Origin: UBA1227 sp045599345
GTDB taxonomy: Bacteria; Bacillota; Clostridia; Oscillospirales; Acutalibacteraceae
DNA: 47,652 bases
Direction: 5' to 3'
NCBI GenBank assembly: GCA_045599345.1
Contig: JAZRVV010000034.1
Span: 1 to 47,652, forward strand
Positions within the stretch are counted from its first letter, which is position 1, and every line of letters starts with the position of its first letter. The position numbers and the translations under genes were made by a program. The notes under the pieces were generated by a model. It was not told the origin of the DNA. It saw only the letters and a program-made list of their open reading frames with translations, and searched no databases. Below, one piece after another: positions 15,999 through 23,982 of the stretch.

Positions 15999-17609
15999 AT
16001 GAATATTACATCCCCTGTTCTCTTCTATCAGCTCTCTAAGAAAATTGATTTTGTTGAAAAACGTGCTCCATCAAGCAAACTTCAAATCAACAACATTAGA
16101 TTTTATAATGGTAAAACCGAAGTTGGCTCATGCTACCTTGTTGACTGCAGAAGACTAGACAAAGCAATCGTTGCTAAAAAGCCTATAACACTTATTCTTA
16201 TCAACGCAGAAGACCTTGATCGATCATATATTCCAAAAAATTGCGACTATGCAATTTTCAAAAATGTTCGAAATTTCTTTGATCTCGCCGAGATTGTGTA
16301 TGAGGCAATAAATGAACTACAGGAATGGGACTGCAAGCTTAAAGACGGCTTGTCATCTCGTGTGCCACTCGATGAATTTGGCGCCATTGCTGGTGATATA
16401 ATTACCGAGCCACTTTACATTCTCAATCACAACTTCTCGCTTTTATCACTTACTGGTAAAAAAGGTTATTCTTTTTTAAGCGACGATATCATAAACGAAA
16501 GTGCAGATTCTGCGATTTATCGTTCAAACTTCGGAAGAGTTTTACCTATCAGAGGCGTAAAAAAATTACTTGGTGATAAATCATATATCTCGTCCCAAGA
16601 GTATACTGACATTTACACTTTTGATGATCCTAACAAAGTAACAGAACTCTGTCTTAACATTATCAGCGACGGACGTTATATAGCAAGGTTAATGTCCCCT
16701 GTAACATACTATAATGACATGCCCGATGAAGGACAAATGCAACTATTTAAGCACTACTTCCAATACATCAACCATGTCTACCTTCGTTACTCTGAGGACC
16801 CACTTATAAAACGTAACTCGGACAAGCTTCATGTTTTGATTCAAGATATGATAGCTGCTCCAAAATCAATCGACCCTACTGATGCATCCCTAATCCTTCA
16901 AAACTATGGATGGTCAATAAACGATACTTATTCAGTAATCAACTTCACATTTTATAAAAATACAAAATGGGATGAGCTTACCGAATATATAAGCGGAAAG
17001 TTTGAAGAAACATGGTCCAATTCATGTGCGATAATTTACAAGGAAGATATCATCCTTGTACTTAATCACAGTATTTCAAAAAACCTTGATGATGAGCACA
17101 AGTTTTTCCATGTACTTGCATACCTCGTTCGTGACTTTGTCTGCAAAGCAGGCGTATCAGACACCTTTGTTGGACTCAACAAAGTGCCTACATACTTGCT
17201 CCAAGCACACAAAGCACTCGAAATTGGTCAAAAGTGTTCTGCTGAAAAATGGTACTTTAAATTTTCAGACTATGCACTTGATTATATGTACGACCGTATT
17301 ATTAGCGAACTTTCTTATGATCAGCTGATTTCGGAAGCTATTAGAAAACTAATCGCATACGACATCAAAAACAAGACAGAGTACCTGCACACACTTGAGG
17401 TTTATCTACAAAACAACTGCAATTCAACACACACTGCCGATGAACTTTTCATTCACAGAACTACTCTTATCAGACGTGTTGAGAGGATTGAAGAGATAAC
17501 AAATATCGACTTTAACGATTCGGAAACAAGGATATATCTTATACTCTCGTTTTGGATTCTTGAAAAACTCGGATTCAAATCATCGAACCTCAATCTCAAT
17601 ATTCTATAA
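15999..17609 (+). CDS. PucR-type transcriptional regulator
   Basis: Regulator of 536 residues. The C-terminal helix-turn-helix (about 465-520) has the PucR/CdaR pattern: LEVYLQNNCNSTHTADELF then HRTTLIRRVERIEEIT. The preceding part contains a GGDEF-like/PucR central fold (VLNHSISKNLDDEHKFFHVL region). The N-terminal 130 residues resemble the PucR ligand-sensing region only loosely. It lies 10 bases after the activator gene behind AGGAGG. Position in the middle of three divergent units suggests it senses the methyl donor and activates them. The donor is unknown. Confidence 0.8.
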   Translation: MNITSPVLFYQLSKKIDFVEKRAPSSKLQINNIRFYNGKTEVGSCYLVDCRRLDKAIVAKKPITLILINAEDLDRSYIPKNCDYAIFKNVRNFFDLAEIVYEAINELQEWDCKLKDGLSSRVPLDEFGAIAGDIITEPLYILNHNFSLLSLTGKKGYSFLSDDIINESADSAIYRSNFGRVLPIRGVKKLLGDKSYISSQEYTDIYTFDDPNKVTELCLNIISDGRYIARLMSPVTYYNDMPDEGQMQLFKHYFQYINHVYLRYSEDPLIKRNSDKLHVLIQDMIAAPKSIDPTDASLILQNYGWSINDTYSVINFTFYKNTKWDELTEYISGKFEETWSNSCAIIYKEDIILVLNHSISKNLDDEHKFFHVLAYLVRDFVCKAGVSDTFVGLNKVPTYLLQAHKALEIGQKCSAEKWYFKFSDYALDYMYDRIISELSYDQLISEAIRKLIAYDIKNKTEYLHTLEVYLQNNCNSTHTADELFIHRTTLIRRVERIEEITNIDFNDSETRIYLILSFWILEKLGFKSSNLNLNIL

Positions 17610-17614
17610 AAAAG

Positions 17615-17645
17615 AGGCTTCCCGTAGAAATATTACGGGAAGCCT
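17615..17645 (-). terminator. Terminator between convergent pucR-type and groEL-like genes
   Basis: Perfect 12-bp stem (17615-17626 with 17634-17645) and a 7-nt loop. On the - strand a CTTTTTTA tail follows, a good terminator for the chaperonin unit; the + side has only a weak T tail. Confidence 0.8.
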
Positions 17646-17649
17646 TAAA

Positions 17650-19221
17650 TTATGCTACAACAACTGAAGTTGTGATATATGTGCTAGCAATGCTGACAGC
17701 ATTGATAAACGAGTTCTTAATAACAACAACTGGATCAATAACCTTCATCTTAATAAGGTCGCCATATTCATCTGTCAAAGCATTATAGCCATATGAATCA
17801 GACTTGTTGCTATCAATATTATTAACAACTACGCTCTCGTCCACGCCACAGTTTATTGCAAGCTGTCTTATAGGCGCTTCAAGTGATTTGAGGATTACGC
17901 TTGCGCCTATCTGCTCATCGCCTTGTAGCGTCTCACAGAGCGTTTTAACATCATCACGGCAAAGGAGTAAGGCTTTTCCACCGCCAGGCACTATGCCTGT
18001 TTCTGCTGCGCGCTTGCACGCGTTGATTGCGTCCTCAATACGATATTTGCGCTCAAACATCTCAAGTTCAGACGCACCACCAACCTCAACTACCGCGCAA
18101 GCAGAATTAAGGAGTGCAAGTGACTGCTGAAGCTTGTCAATCTGATATGGATGAGTCTCGGTTTTAAGTTGTTCCTCAATCTGCTTTCTTAAGGTTACAA
18201 CACCTTCACTCTCAGGACACGCTGGTTGCATGATTGTTGTGACATTCTTGTCTGAAACAACACTCTTGGCACGTCCGCATACTGAAAGTCCGCATTCCTT
18301 GATATCCATATATGCGCTATCAACTACCGTTGCGCCTGTGATTGCTGCAAGGCAGTTTAAGTTCCTATCTCTTGTATCAGAGTAACCAGGGCCCTTGATA
18401 GCAATAGCTTTTACAACACCCTTCTCGGTGTTTGCAGCGAGTGCGCCAAGCGCCTCACCATTTACCTCACGTGCAATGATGAGAAGTGGCGCCTTGTTTT
18501 GAACAGCCTCCTCTAAGAGATGGTATATCTCTGCTATTTCATTTATCTCATCCTTACAGATAAAGATATATGGATCTTCCATTTCACAGATATTCTTGTT
18601 CTTGTCTGTAATAAAATAGCGTGAGAGATATCCCTGCTCAATTCGACAGCCATGTGATATCTGGAGCTTGGTATCAGCCATCTGAGTATCCATTAATGTG
18701 ACAACTGGAGAAAAGCCAAGTTCCTTGTAAATGCTTTCAAGGAGGTCTCCTATTGCCTTATCATTATTGCCTGATATTGTTGCTATATTATTAATCTGTG
18801 CTGTATCAGTAACCTTGGTGGCAATGCTGTCAAGCTTGTCTGTGACAACTTTTACAGCCTTGTCCATTCCTCGTTTAATAAAGATAGGGTTCGCACCAGC
18901 AACGATTGCCTTGTGCGCCTCGTTAATAATTGATTGTGCAAGAACAATAGACGCTGTTGTACCGTCACCAGACTCCTCGTTTGATTTGGTAGCTGCTTCG
19001 CGAAGGAGTTGTGCACCCAAGTTTTCAAACTTGTCCTCAAGTATTATCTGATTCGCAATTGCATAGCCGTCATTTGAAACCAGTGGCACGTCATACTGCT
19101 GTGTAAATGCGACATTACGGCCCTTTGGTCCATATGTCATCTTAACAGCATCTGCCACCTTGTTCATGCCGGTAAGCATCTTTTCATTTGCTTGTTGTTC
19201 GAATAATATCTCTTTACTCAT
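17650..19221 (-). CDS. Divergent GroEL-like chaperonin in methyltransferase operon
   Basis: Group I chaperonin paralogue, 523 residues (usual about 545). It aligns end to end with GroEL: TYGPKGRNV (usually TLGPKGRNV), SNDGYAI with Asp51, ESGDGTTAS with Asp86, and RIEDAI with the third catalytic Asp, so ATPase residues are intact. The apical segment LLEEAVQNKAPLLIIAREV resembles the substrate/GroES-binding helices. It ends at TYITTSVVVA and lacks the last ~20 residues and the GGM tail. No groES is adjacent. The start is ATG 19221 after AGGTGG. Last gene of a unit with the UroD-type methyltransferase and a 62-aa protein; probably a dedicated folding or remodelling ATPase for that system rather than housekeeping GroEL. 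Confidence 0.85.
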   Translation of the reverse strand: MSKEILFEQQANEKMLTGMNKVADAVKMTYGPKGRNVAFTQQYDVPLVSNDGYAIANQIILEDKFENLGAQLLREAATKSNEESGDGTTASIVLAQSIINEAHKAIVAGANPIFIKRGMDKAVKVVTDKLDSIATKVTDTAQINNIATISGNNDKAIGDLLESIYKELGFSPVVTLMDTQMADTKLQISHGCRIEQGYLSRYFITDKNKNICEMEDPYIFICKDEINEIAEIYHLLEEAVQNKAPLLIIAREVNGEALGALAANTEKGVVKAIAIKGPGYSDTRDRNLNCLAAITGATVVDSAYMDIKECGLSVCGRAKSVVSDKNVTTIMQPACPESEGVVTLRKQIEEQLKTETHPYQIDKLQQSLALLNSACAVVEVGGASELEMFERKYRIEDAINACKRAAETGIVPGGGKALLLCRDDVKTLCETLQGDEQIGASVILKSLEAPIRQLAINCGVDESVVVNNIDSNKSDSYGYNALTDEYGDLIKMKVIDPVVVIKNSFINAVSIASTYITTSVVVA

Positions 19222-19253
19222 TATAAATGTTACCACCTATAAATTATATAAAA

Positions 19254-19280
19254 TAGAGGTCGACAAAAAATCGACCTCTA
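19254..19280 (-). terminator. Intercistronic hairpin before groEL-like gene
   Basis: Perfect 10-bp stem (19254-19263 with 19271-19280) and a 7-nt loop, followed on the - strand by TTTTATAT. It would partially stop transcription after the 62-aa gene, lowering chaperonin relative to methyltransferase. Confidence 0.65.
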
Positions 19281-19316
19281 AATTATAAGTTAAATTACCA
19301 CTTGTTGCAAGTACAA

Positions 19317-19505
19317 TTAACCATCAACAAGAACTTTGATGAGAAGTGATCCCATCATCTTTTTTGCTGGTCTTGCCCAGAAAGGCATTACCTTGTTAAG
19401 TAACTTGTTAAAGCCATCAGGATAGGATGCATATGGCCAGTCTGTTTTCTTTTCAGGTTCTGCTACTACTTCTTCGTTGTTTTCAACTTTGATTTCTTCT
19501 GCCAT
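19317..19505 (-). CDS. 62-aa protein between methyltransferase and chaperonin genes
   Basis: Not recognised. The first ~20 residues are acidic and probably disordered; the rest is basic and amphipathic (DWPYASYPDGFNKLLNKVMP, then FWARPAKKMMGSLLIKVLVDG-like ending). No Cys, no signal peptide. A very strong SD (AAGGAGGGG) lies before the ATG, and the gene sits 13 bases after the UroD-type gene, so it is surely translated with it. It could be a small subunit or adaptor of the methyltransferase, or a co-factor for the chaperonin; the sequence shows neither. Confidence 0.7.
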   Translation of the reverse strand: MAEEIKVENNEEVVAEPEKKTDWPYASYPDGFNKLLNKVMPFWARPAKKMMGSLLIKVLVDG

Positions 19506-19518
19506 TTTTGTCCCCTCC

Positions 19519-20721
19519 TTACTTTTTAAGTTCGTAGTTTGATACGAACTCGCAAACTGCCTTTAAGTTTTCTGACTTACAGTCATTACGATATGAGAGC
19601 ATCTTGTCCTCAGAAAGGATGAAGCCACCCTCGCTACCGAGTTCATCAATGAGCTTTCTTGTGTATTCTACGCACTCATCTGGTGTCTGATTTGAAAGCA
19701 TCTGAGTTGTGAGACCACCAAGGATACATACGTTAGGCAAAGCTTCACGGATTTCCCATGGATCATCATTTTCAAGATGGAAGCAAAGTGAGCCCTTCTT
19801 GAAATCAGCAAAGTGATCAGCATACTGACCAATTTTGCCCTCCATAAAGATACGTGGGCATTTACCCTTTTCTTCATAAGCACGAAGTAGTGGTTCAAGA
19901 TAGCACCAGTAAAGTTCATCAAACTGGCGTGGATTTAAGATGTTCTGTGAGAGCATGATAAGTGATGCATCGAAGCAATACTTCATATCAGGGCCATCTT
20001 CGCTCTCATAAACCTTTGCAATAATTGGCTTTGTCTCCTTCTCATGCCAAGCATCACAGAATTCCTTGAGTTGATCAAAGTTCCTACGAGCTGCAATAGA
20101 GAGGTTTCTAATACCAAGAAGGTTAGACTCAGCCTCTTCTATACCAAAGTTAATTGTGCCCTTCATAGGGTTGTTTGGAGCACCGTTTGCAAGACCAAAA
20201 GCACCGGTTACCTTGTTCATCTTTAAAATGAACATGATATAGTTCCAGTACTCATTCCATGTGTTCTTCCAAACCTCCATTGGCTTGTCATAAAAATCAG
20301 GAATCTTTTCTGGAAGAGCAACTTCCCAAGCAAACTTGTTCTTGTCTTCGATATACTCCATCAGTCTATCAACTGGACAATAAGCATGGTCGTTGATACC
20401 TACTACTTCTTTATCGTAATAGTAGTAACCATTTTCTCCCATGCCAAACGCTTCTGTTACATTGAATTGGTTACGAATACCAATGTCGATAAGTACGTCA
20501 ATTGGATACTTTTCAAGGAACTTTTGCACTGTATCCTTCATTACATCGAAGTTAGTCATTGCTTCGTCGATTGTATAACCGGCATCAAAAATCTTCCATG
20601 TAACGATGTTACCGTAATGAGCAATTCGATCAGGAGTCTTCCACTGCTCTGCGTCACGGAACAATTGAGTCCTATAGGCTTTTAGCTCCTTAGGCTTCAT
20701 GTTCTTTTCGATTTCTCTCAT
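19519..20721 (-). CDS. UroD-family corrinoid methyltransferase (methyltransferase I)
   Basis: Uroporphyrinogen-decarboxylase superfamily protein of 400 residues, of the branch that demethylates substrates onto corrinoid proteins (MtvB/OdmB and MtaA-like). Family cues: the opening RDAEQWKTPDRIAHYGN, the central FGLANGAPNN region, and the C-terminal barrel part FMEGKIGQYADHFADF, SLCFHLENDDPW and NVCILGGL. The classic zinc motif His-x-Cys is not seen; Glu, His and Cys in those three segments are candidate metal ligands. Context (corrinoid protein, methyl-THF enzyme, RACo) rules for methyl transfer, not haem synthesis. The start is ATG 20721 after GGGGA; a longer in-frame reading to 20790 overlaps the promoter. 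Methyl donor unknown, possibly a methoxyaromatic. Confidence 0.85.
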   Translation of the reverse strand: MREIEKNMKPKELKAYRTQLFRDAEQWKTPDRIAHYGNIVTWKIFDAGYTIDEAMTNFDVMKDTVQKFLEKYPIDVLIDIGIRNQFNVTEAFGMGENGYYYYDKEVVGINDHAYCPVDRLMEYIEDKNKFAWEVALPEKIPDFYDKPMEVWKNTWNEYWNYIMFILKMNKVTGAFGLANGAPNNPMKGTINFGIEEAESNLLGIRNLSIAARRNFDQLKEFCDAWHEKETKPIIAKVYESEDGPDMKYCFDASLIMLSQNILNPRQFDELYWCYLEPLLRAYEEKGKCPRIFMEGKIGQYADHFADFKKGSLCFHLENDDPWEIREALPNVCILGGLTTQMLSNQTPDECVEYTRKLIDELGSEGGFILSEDKMLSYRNDCKSENLKAVCEFVSNYELKK

Positions 20722-20761
20722 TTTGCCGTCCCCTTTATGAACAAATTCATTTAACAAGAAT

Positions 20762-20790
20762 ATATTAATGAAAAATAGTTGAAAAGTCAA
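20762..20790 (-). promoter_or_regulatory. Promoter of UroD-type/62-aa/chaperonin unit
   Basis: On the - strand: TTGACT (20785-20790), 17-bp spacer, TAATAT (20762-20767), about 40 bases before the ATG at 20721. Confidence 0.65.
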
Positions 20791-20792
20791 CT

Positions 20793-20830
20793 AAAAAACC
20801 AGGTGTCGAAAAAAAGACACCTGGTTTTTT
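20793..20830 (-). terminator. Terminator after exonuclease gene
   Basis: 15-bp perfect stem (20793-20807 with 20816-20830) including A/T flanks, with TTTTTT tails on both strands. It insulates the methyl module from the long leftward run upstream. Confidence 0.9.
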
Positions 20831-21678
20831 TACTTTTTAACTTCAATTACGTTTTTCTTGATATTAAGTTGGCTAAATGTCTTTTTAAACTGAACACTTA
20901 CCCTGTATTTTTTGTTGCAGTCGCGACAAGTAAACATAGCATGGAATGAACTGTTTGAGAACTTCCAATCAGATATTTGGTCTGCCATCTCTCCACACTC
21001 AACACACTTGCAACAGAACTGCGTCTTGTCTATGAGCTTATCATTGATATCAGAGATTACGTATGGCTTGAACAAAATACGCTTGTAGTAATCATCATCA
21101 CAGGTAATTATTGCATGCTTGAAACTGTCCTTTTTATAAACAGCCTTAAAACAAACTGATGAAAGTTCACTGTCATCAAGTGCACGGTGAAGCATAAATT
21201 CATCACTGTCAGCGTTAATAAGGGATGCTGCATTTGAAAGACTTATCTGCTGTCCCTTTGGGAGCTCCTTCTCCTGCATAAAGTATGCCTGTAAATCAAC
21301 ATAGTACTTAACAAATGGAATATGTGGATCATCACCATTAAAGTACTTACAATTATCGATGAGGACACGAATATCCATGTCTCCCCAAGACATAATTACT
21401 GTATTTTCAGGGTCACCTACCCAGTTTGTAAAGTCCTCGAGTACAACATCAAATGTCTCAGCATCAGCAACATCTTCATTGCTGATATTTGTGAGATTTT
21501 TAACTCGACTCCTAAGCTTCTTTTCAATCTGTGGTTTAACAAAACTTGAAAAATCCTCAGTGATTTCAAACCTGTCGTTAAGTTTAACTGCGCCAAACTC
21601 AATGATTTCATTTACAAAATGGTTAAGCTTATTGGAATAAGCTGTATTCCATTCAAGGTCAAGAATAATATACTGCAT
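20830..21678 (-). CDS. DEDDh 3'-5' exonuclease with C-terminal zinc ribbon
   Basis: RNase T/DnaQ-type exonuclease, 282 residues. Exo I is IILDLEWN (first acidic pair, residues 7-9), Exo II is SWGDMDIRVL and Exo III is HRALDDSELSS with the general-base His. The C-terminal ~70 residues carry two Cys-x2-Cys pairs (CVEC and CRDC), a probable zinc ribbon for nucleic-acid binding that is not part of the standard domain. Substrate, DNA or RNA, cannot be told. Its ATG shares the A of the stop codon of the preceding gene, so it is translationally coupled. Confidence 0.85.
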   Translation of the reverse strand: MQYIILDLEWNTAYSNKLNHFVNEIIEFGAVKLNDRFEITEDFSSFVKPQIEKKLRSRVKNLTNISNEDVADAETFDVVLEDFTNWVGDPENTVIMSWGDMDIRVLIDNCKYFNGDDPHIPFVKYYVDLQAYFMQEKELPKGQQISLSNAASLINADSDEFMLHRALDDSELSSVCFKAVYKKDSFKHAIITCDDDYYKRILFKPYVISDINDKLIDKTQFCCKCVECGEMADQISDWKFSNSSFHAMFTCRDCNKKYRVSVQFKKTFSQLNIKKNVIEVKK

Positions 21679-22082
21679 TAGTTTGCTGCCTCACTTTCCT
21701 GCGACTGCGCCTTTTCATAGTCTCCAAAGCCTTCGCCGCCAAGGTCACGTTCGCCCGTCTCAATTACAACGATACCGTTATCCTTGCTTGCGCTAAACTG
21801 CGAGGTGAGTTTTGTAATCTTGTCATTAACATTAAGGAGCTTGTTTCTGAATGGGAAATTATCAGAGAAATATTCCTCTATATCAGAGTTAAAATCACCG
21901 CTAAAATAAGTTGCAAAAGAAAACTTTGGGAATTTTGCAAGGGTCCTGTTCTCCCTTTCAGAAATTCCCTTATCAGGAATCACAATTGAAAGGAAAAATA
22001 CAACAAACAATATGATTAGGAACAAAAGCAAGAGGCCAAGTCCTATGTTGTCCTTAGAAAATAAGTTTCTTTTATTTTCCAT
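21678..22082 (-). CDS. Truncated DHHW-family protein (N-terminal part only)
   Basis: 134 residues: one transmembrane anchor (about 13-36) followed by the characteristic opening of DHHW proteins: SERENRTLAKFPKFSF, then FNSDIEEYFSDNFPFR. Full-length DHHW proteins are about 370-400 residues and continue into an AlgX/SGNH-like domain that O-acetylates polysaccharides with an MBOAT partner. That whole domain is missing; the reading ends in a Glu/Gly/Ser-rich tail with a normal stop. It lies 15 bases after the MBOAT gene. It may be a natural short adaptor or a decayed gene. Confidence 0.75.
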   Translation of the reverse strand: MENKRNLFSKDNIGLGLLLLFLIILFVVFFLSIVIPDKGISERENRTLAKFPKFSFATYFSGDFNSDIEEYFSDNFPFRNKLLNVNDKITKLTSQFSASKDNGIVVIETGERDLGGEGFGDYEKAQSQESEAAN

Positions 22083-22097
22083 TTGTATTCTCCTTTC

Positions 22098-23522
22098 CTA
22101 AAATCTAAAGTACAAGAATGGGTTGTATGACGAGCCAACTATAGCTGCCGTGTTAATAAAGAGCAAGAACAAACTTGCAAGAACCATTGAAACGTCACCA
22201 ATAATTTTGTTCTTGTTGCCCTTGTCTGTGAACTTCACAAAGTACTTCTTAATAAGCTGTGAAACTGGCGTTACAGCAATAATTGCAAGAATAAAGAACA
22301 GGATGTGATTTAAAAGCACAGTCCTATCTGTAATACTCGCAAAAGGATGATCTCCTACGCCAATGAGTATTCCAAAGAATGACTTGAGCCTTGTCATGTC
22401 GTCAAAATAGAAGAATACCCAACCGACAATGACCATAAGAAGCGTATAGATATGACCAAAAATGCCTGGTATCTTTTCCAAAACATTACCAAGGAACAAC
22501 CTCTCGAGTACTATGAGTACATAATAATAAAGTCCCCAGAGGATAAAGTTCCATGACGCACCATGCCAAAGGCCGGTGAATGCCCAGACAATCAAGAGGT
22601 TTAAAACGTGATGACGTCTGTTGCCTCCGAGCGGGATATAGAGGTACTCTCTAAAGAACGTTGTAAGAGAGATATGCCAACGCTTCCAAAACTCAGATAC
22701 TGACTTTGCAATGTATGGATAATTAAAGTTCTCTGGATAATCAAAACCAAAGATTTTACCAAGGCCAATAGCCATATCGGAGTATGCTGAAAAGTCAAAG
22801 TAAATCTGAAGTGTGTAAGAAAGGATGCCCATCCATGCGCCCAAAACTGAAAGCTCTGAGAAATCACCATCAAGGAACTGTGTCGCCATCTCTCCTGCTA
22901 TGTTGGCAAAGATAGCCTTTTTTGAAAGACCTATAAGAAAACGAAAAACGCCATCTCCTGCCTTGCGTCCGTTATAGGTACGGCTTGTAAGTTGTTTTTC
23001 AACATCAACGTACTTAACGATAGGTCCAGCAATGAGCTGTGGGAACATTGAAACATAGAGAAGCAAGTTCCAATATGAGCGTTGTACTTCTGCTTTCTTG
23101 CGATACACATCAACAATGTATGTGATTGTTTGGAATGTGTAGAAAGAAATACCAATTGGAAGAGTCAAACCAAGGAGTTTGATATCAGTTCCAAATGTCT
23201 GGTTAAAGTTAAATGTAAAGAAATCAAAATACTTGAATATAAATAGGAATGAAAGCGCGACCGTAACAGAGACGCCAAGCGCCGCCTTGGCAATGGCTGG
23301 GCGCTCCTCGCGGAAGCGCTCTACAAGCAGTGCGCCAAAGTATTCTACACCTGTGCTGATAAGCATCAGCACAATCCACTTTGGCTCGCCCCAGGCATAA
23401 AAAATAAGCGACATTATGAGCAATACAACATTTTTCTGTTGTATTGTTCTAGCCGCAAAGAAATATAGGATTAATGTAATGCTAAGAAAAGCATATATGA
23501 AAACTAGGCTTGAAAATACCAA
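22098..23522 (-). CDS. MBOAT family O-acyltransferase (AlgI-like)
   Basis: Polytopic membrane acyltransferase, 474 residues, about 11-12 membrane segments. It moves acyl groups, usually acetyl, across the membrane to a surface polysaccharide. Key motifs: YFDFSAYSDMAIGLGKIFGF, SEFWKRWHISLTTFFREYLY and the catalytic His in GLWHGASWNFILWG. The start is a TTG at 23522 with GGAGAG six bases before it. Paired with a truncated DHHW protein just downstream, the usual partner family. Confidence 0.93.
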   Translation of the reverse strand: MVFSSLVFIYAFLSITLILYFFAARTIQQKNVVLLIMSLIFYAWGEPKWIVLMLISTGVEYFGALLVERFREERPAIAKAALGVSVTVALSFLFIFKYFDFFTFNFNQTFGTDIKLLGLTLPIGISFYTFQTITYIVDVYRKKAEVQRSYWNLLLYVSMFPQLIAGPIVKYVDVEKQLTSRTYNGRKAGDGVFRFLIGLSKKAIFANIAGEMATQFLDGDFSELSVLGAWMGILSYTLQIYFDFSAYSDMAIGLGKIFGFDYPENFNYPYIAKSVSEFWKRWHISLTTFFREYLYIPLGGNRRHHVLNLLIVWAFTGLWHGASWNFILWGLYYYVLIVLERLFLGNVLEKIPGIFGHIYTLLMVIVGWVFFYFDDMTRLKSFFGILIGVGDHPFASITDRTVLLNHILFFILAIIAVTPVSQLIKKYFVKFTDKGNKNKIIGDVSMVLASLFLLFINTAAIVGSSYNPFLYFRF

Positions 23523-23533
23523 GTTACTCTCTC

Positions 23534-23911
23534 CTAAACTGTAATGTCGTCTCTTATTTTTGCAAGGGTCTTCTCACCTATTCCACTGACATTGGTGAGC
23601 TGATCAATTGAAGTGAAATTGCCAAAATTTGTGCGATAATCAACAATTGCTTGCGCCTTAGTTGGACCTATGCCTGAAAGTGACATAAGTTCCTCAGCAC
23701 TGGCTGTATTGATATTTACTTTAGCACTTGATTGAGTGACATTTGCCACCGTCAAATCGGCCTCTGTCACATTACTCGTAGTACTCACGGCCGACGTCGA
23801 TGGCACCTCATTTGGGTTCACCGATGGCTCCGCCATAAATACATTATAAAGAATAACACCCGCTAGCAAAATAAATGCTATACCCAATAACACGTTATCT
23901 GGACTCTTCAT
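23534..23911 (-). CDS. ComEA-like helix-hairpin-helix protein
   Basis: 125 residues: an N-terminal membrane anchor (IAFILLAGVILYNVFM, about 10-25), a Ser/Thr-rich linker, then a tandem helix-hairpin-helix domain: VNINTASAEELMSLSGIGPT with LTNVSGIGEKTLAKI. This is the DNA-binding part of ComEA, the cell-surface DNA receptor for uptake. It lacks the SLBB domain found in longer ComEA, and no comEC follows, so a role in transformation is not certain. Confidence 0.85.
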   Translation of the reverse strand: MKSPDNVLLGIAFILLAGVILYNVFMAEPSVNPNEVPSTSAVSTTSNVTEADLTVANVTQSSAKVNINTASAEELMSLSGIGPTKAQAIVDYRTNFGNFTSIDQLTNVSGIGEKTLAKIRDDITV

Positions 23912-23982
23912 CAGAGTTCCCCCTAACGTGTTTAATTTTCGATTAATTGTAACACTAAACTATTATAAAAGTAAATTACAAA

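Noticed and set aside
17650..19221. Housekeeping groEL
   Set aside because: No groES beside it, no HrcA/CIRCE element upstream, C-terminal tail missing, and it shares a promoter with a methyltransferase.
19519..20721. UroD-family gene as haem biosynthesis uroporphyrinogen decarboxylase
   Set aside because: It lies with a corrinoid protein, methyl-THF methyltransferase and RACo activator, there are no other haem genes, and the sequence fits the methyltransferase branch better.
20722..20790. Longer start of the UroD-type protein
   Set aside because: The extra residues overlap the -10 and -35 promoter elements and lack an SD; ATG 20721 follows GGGGA.
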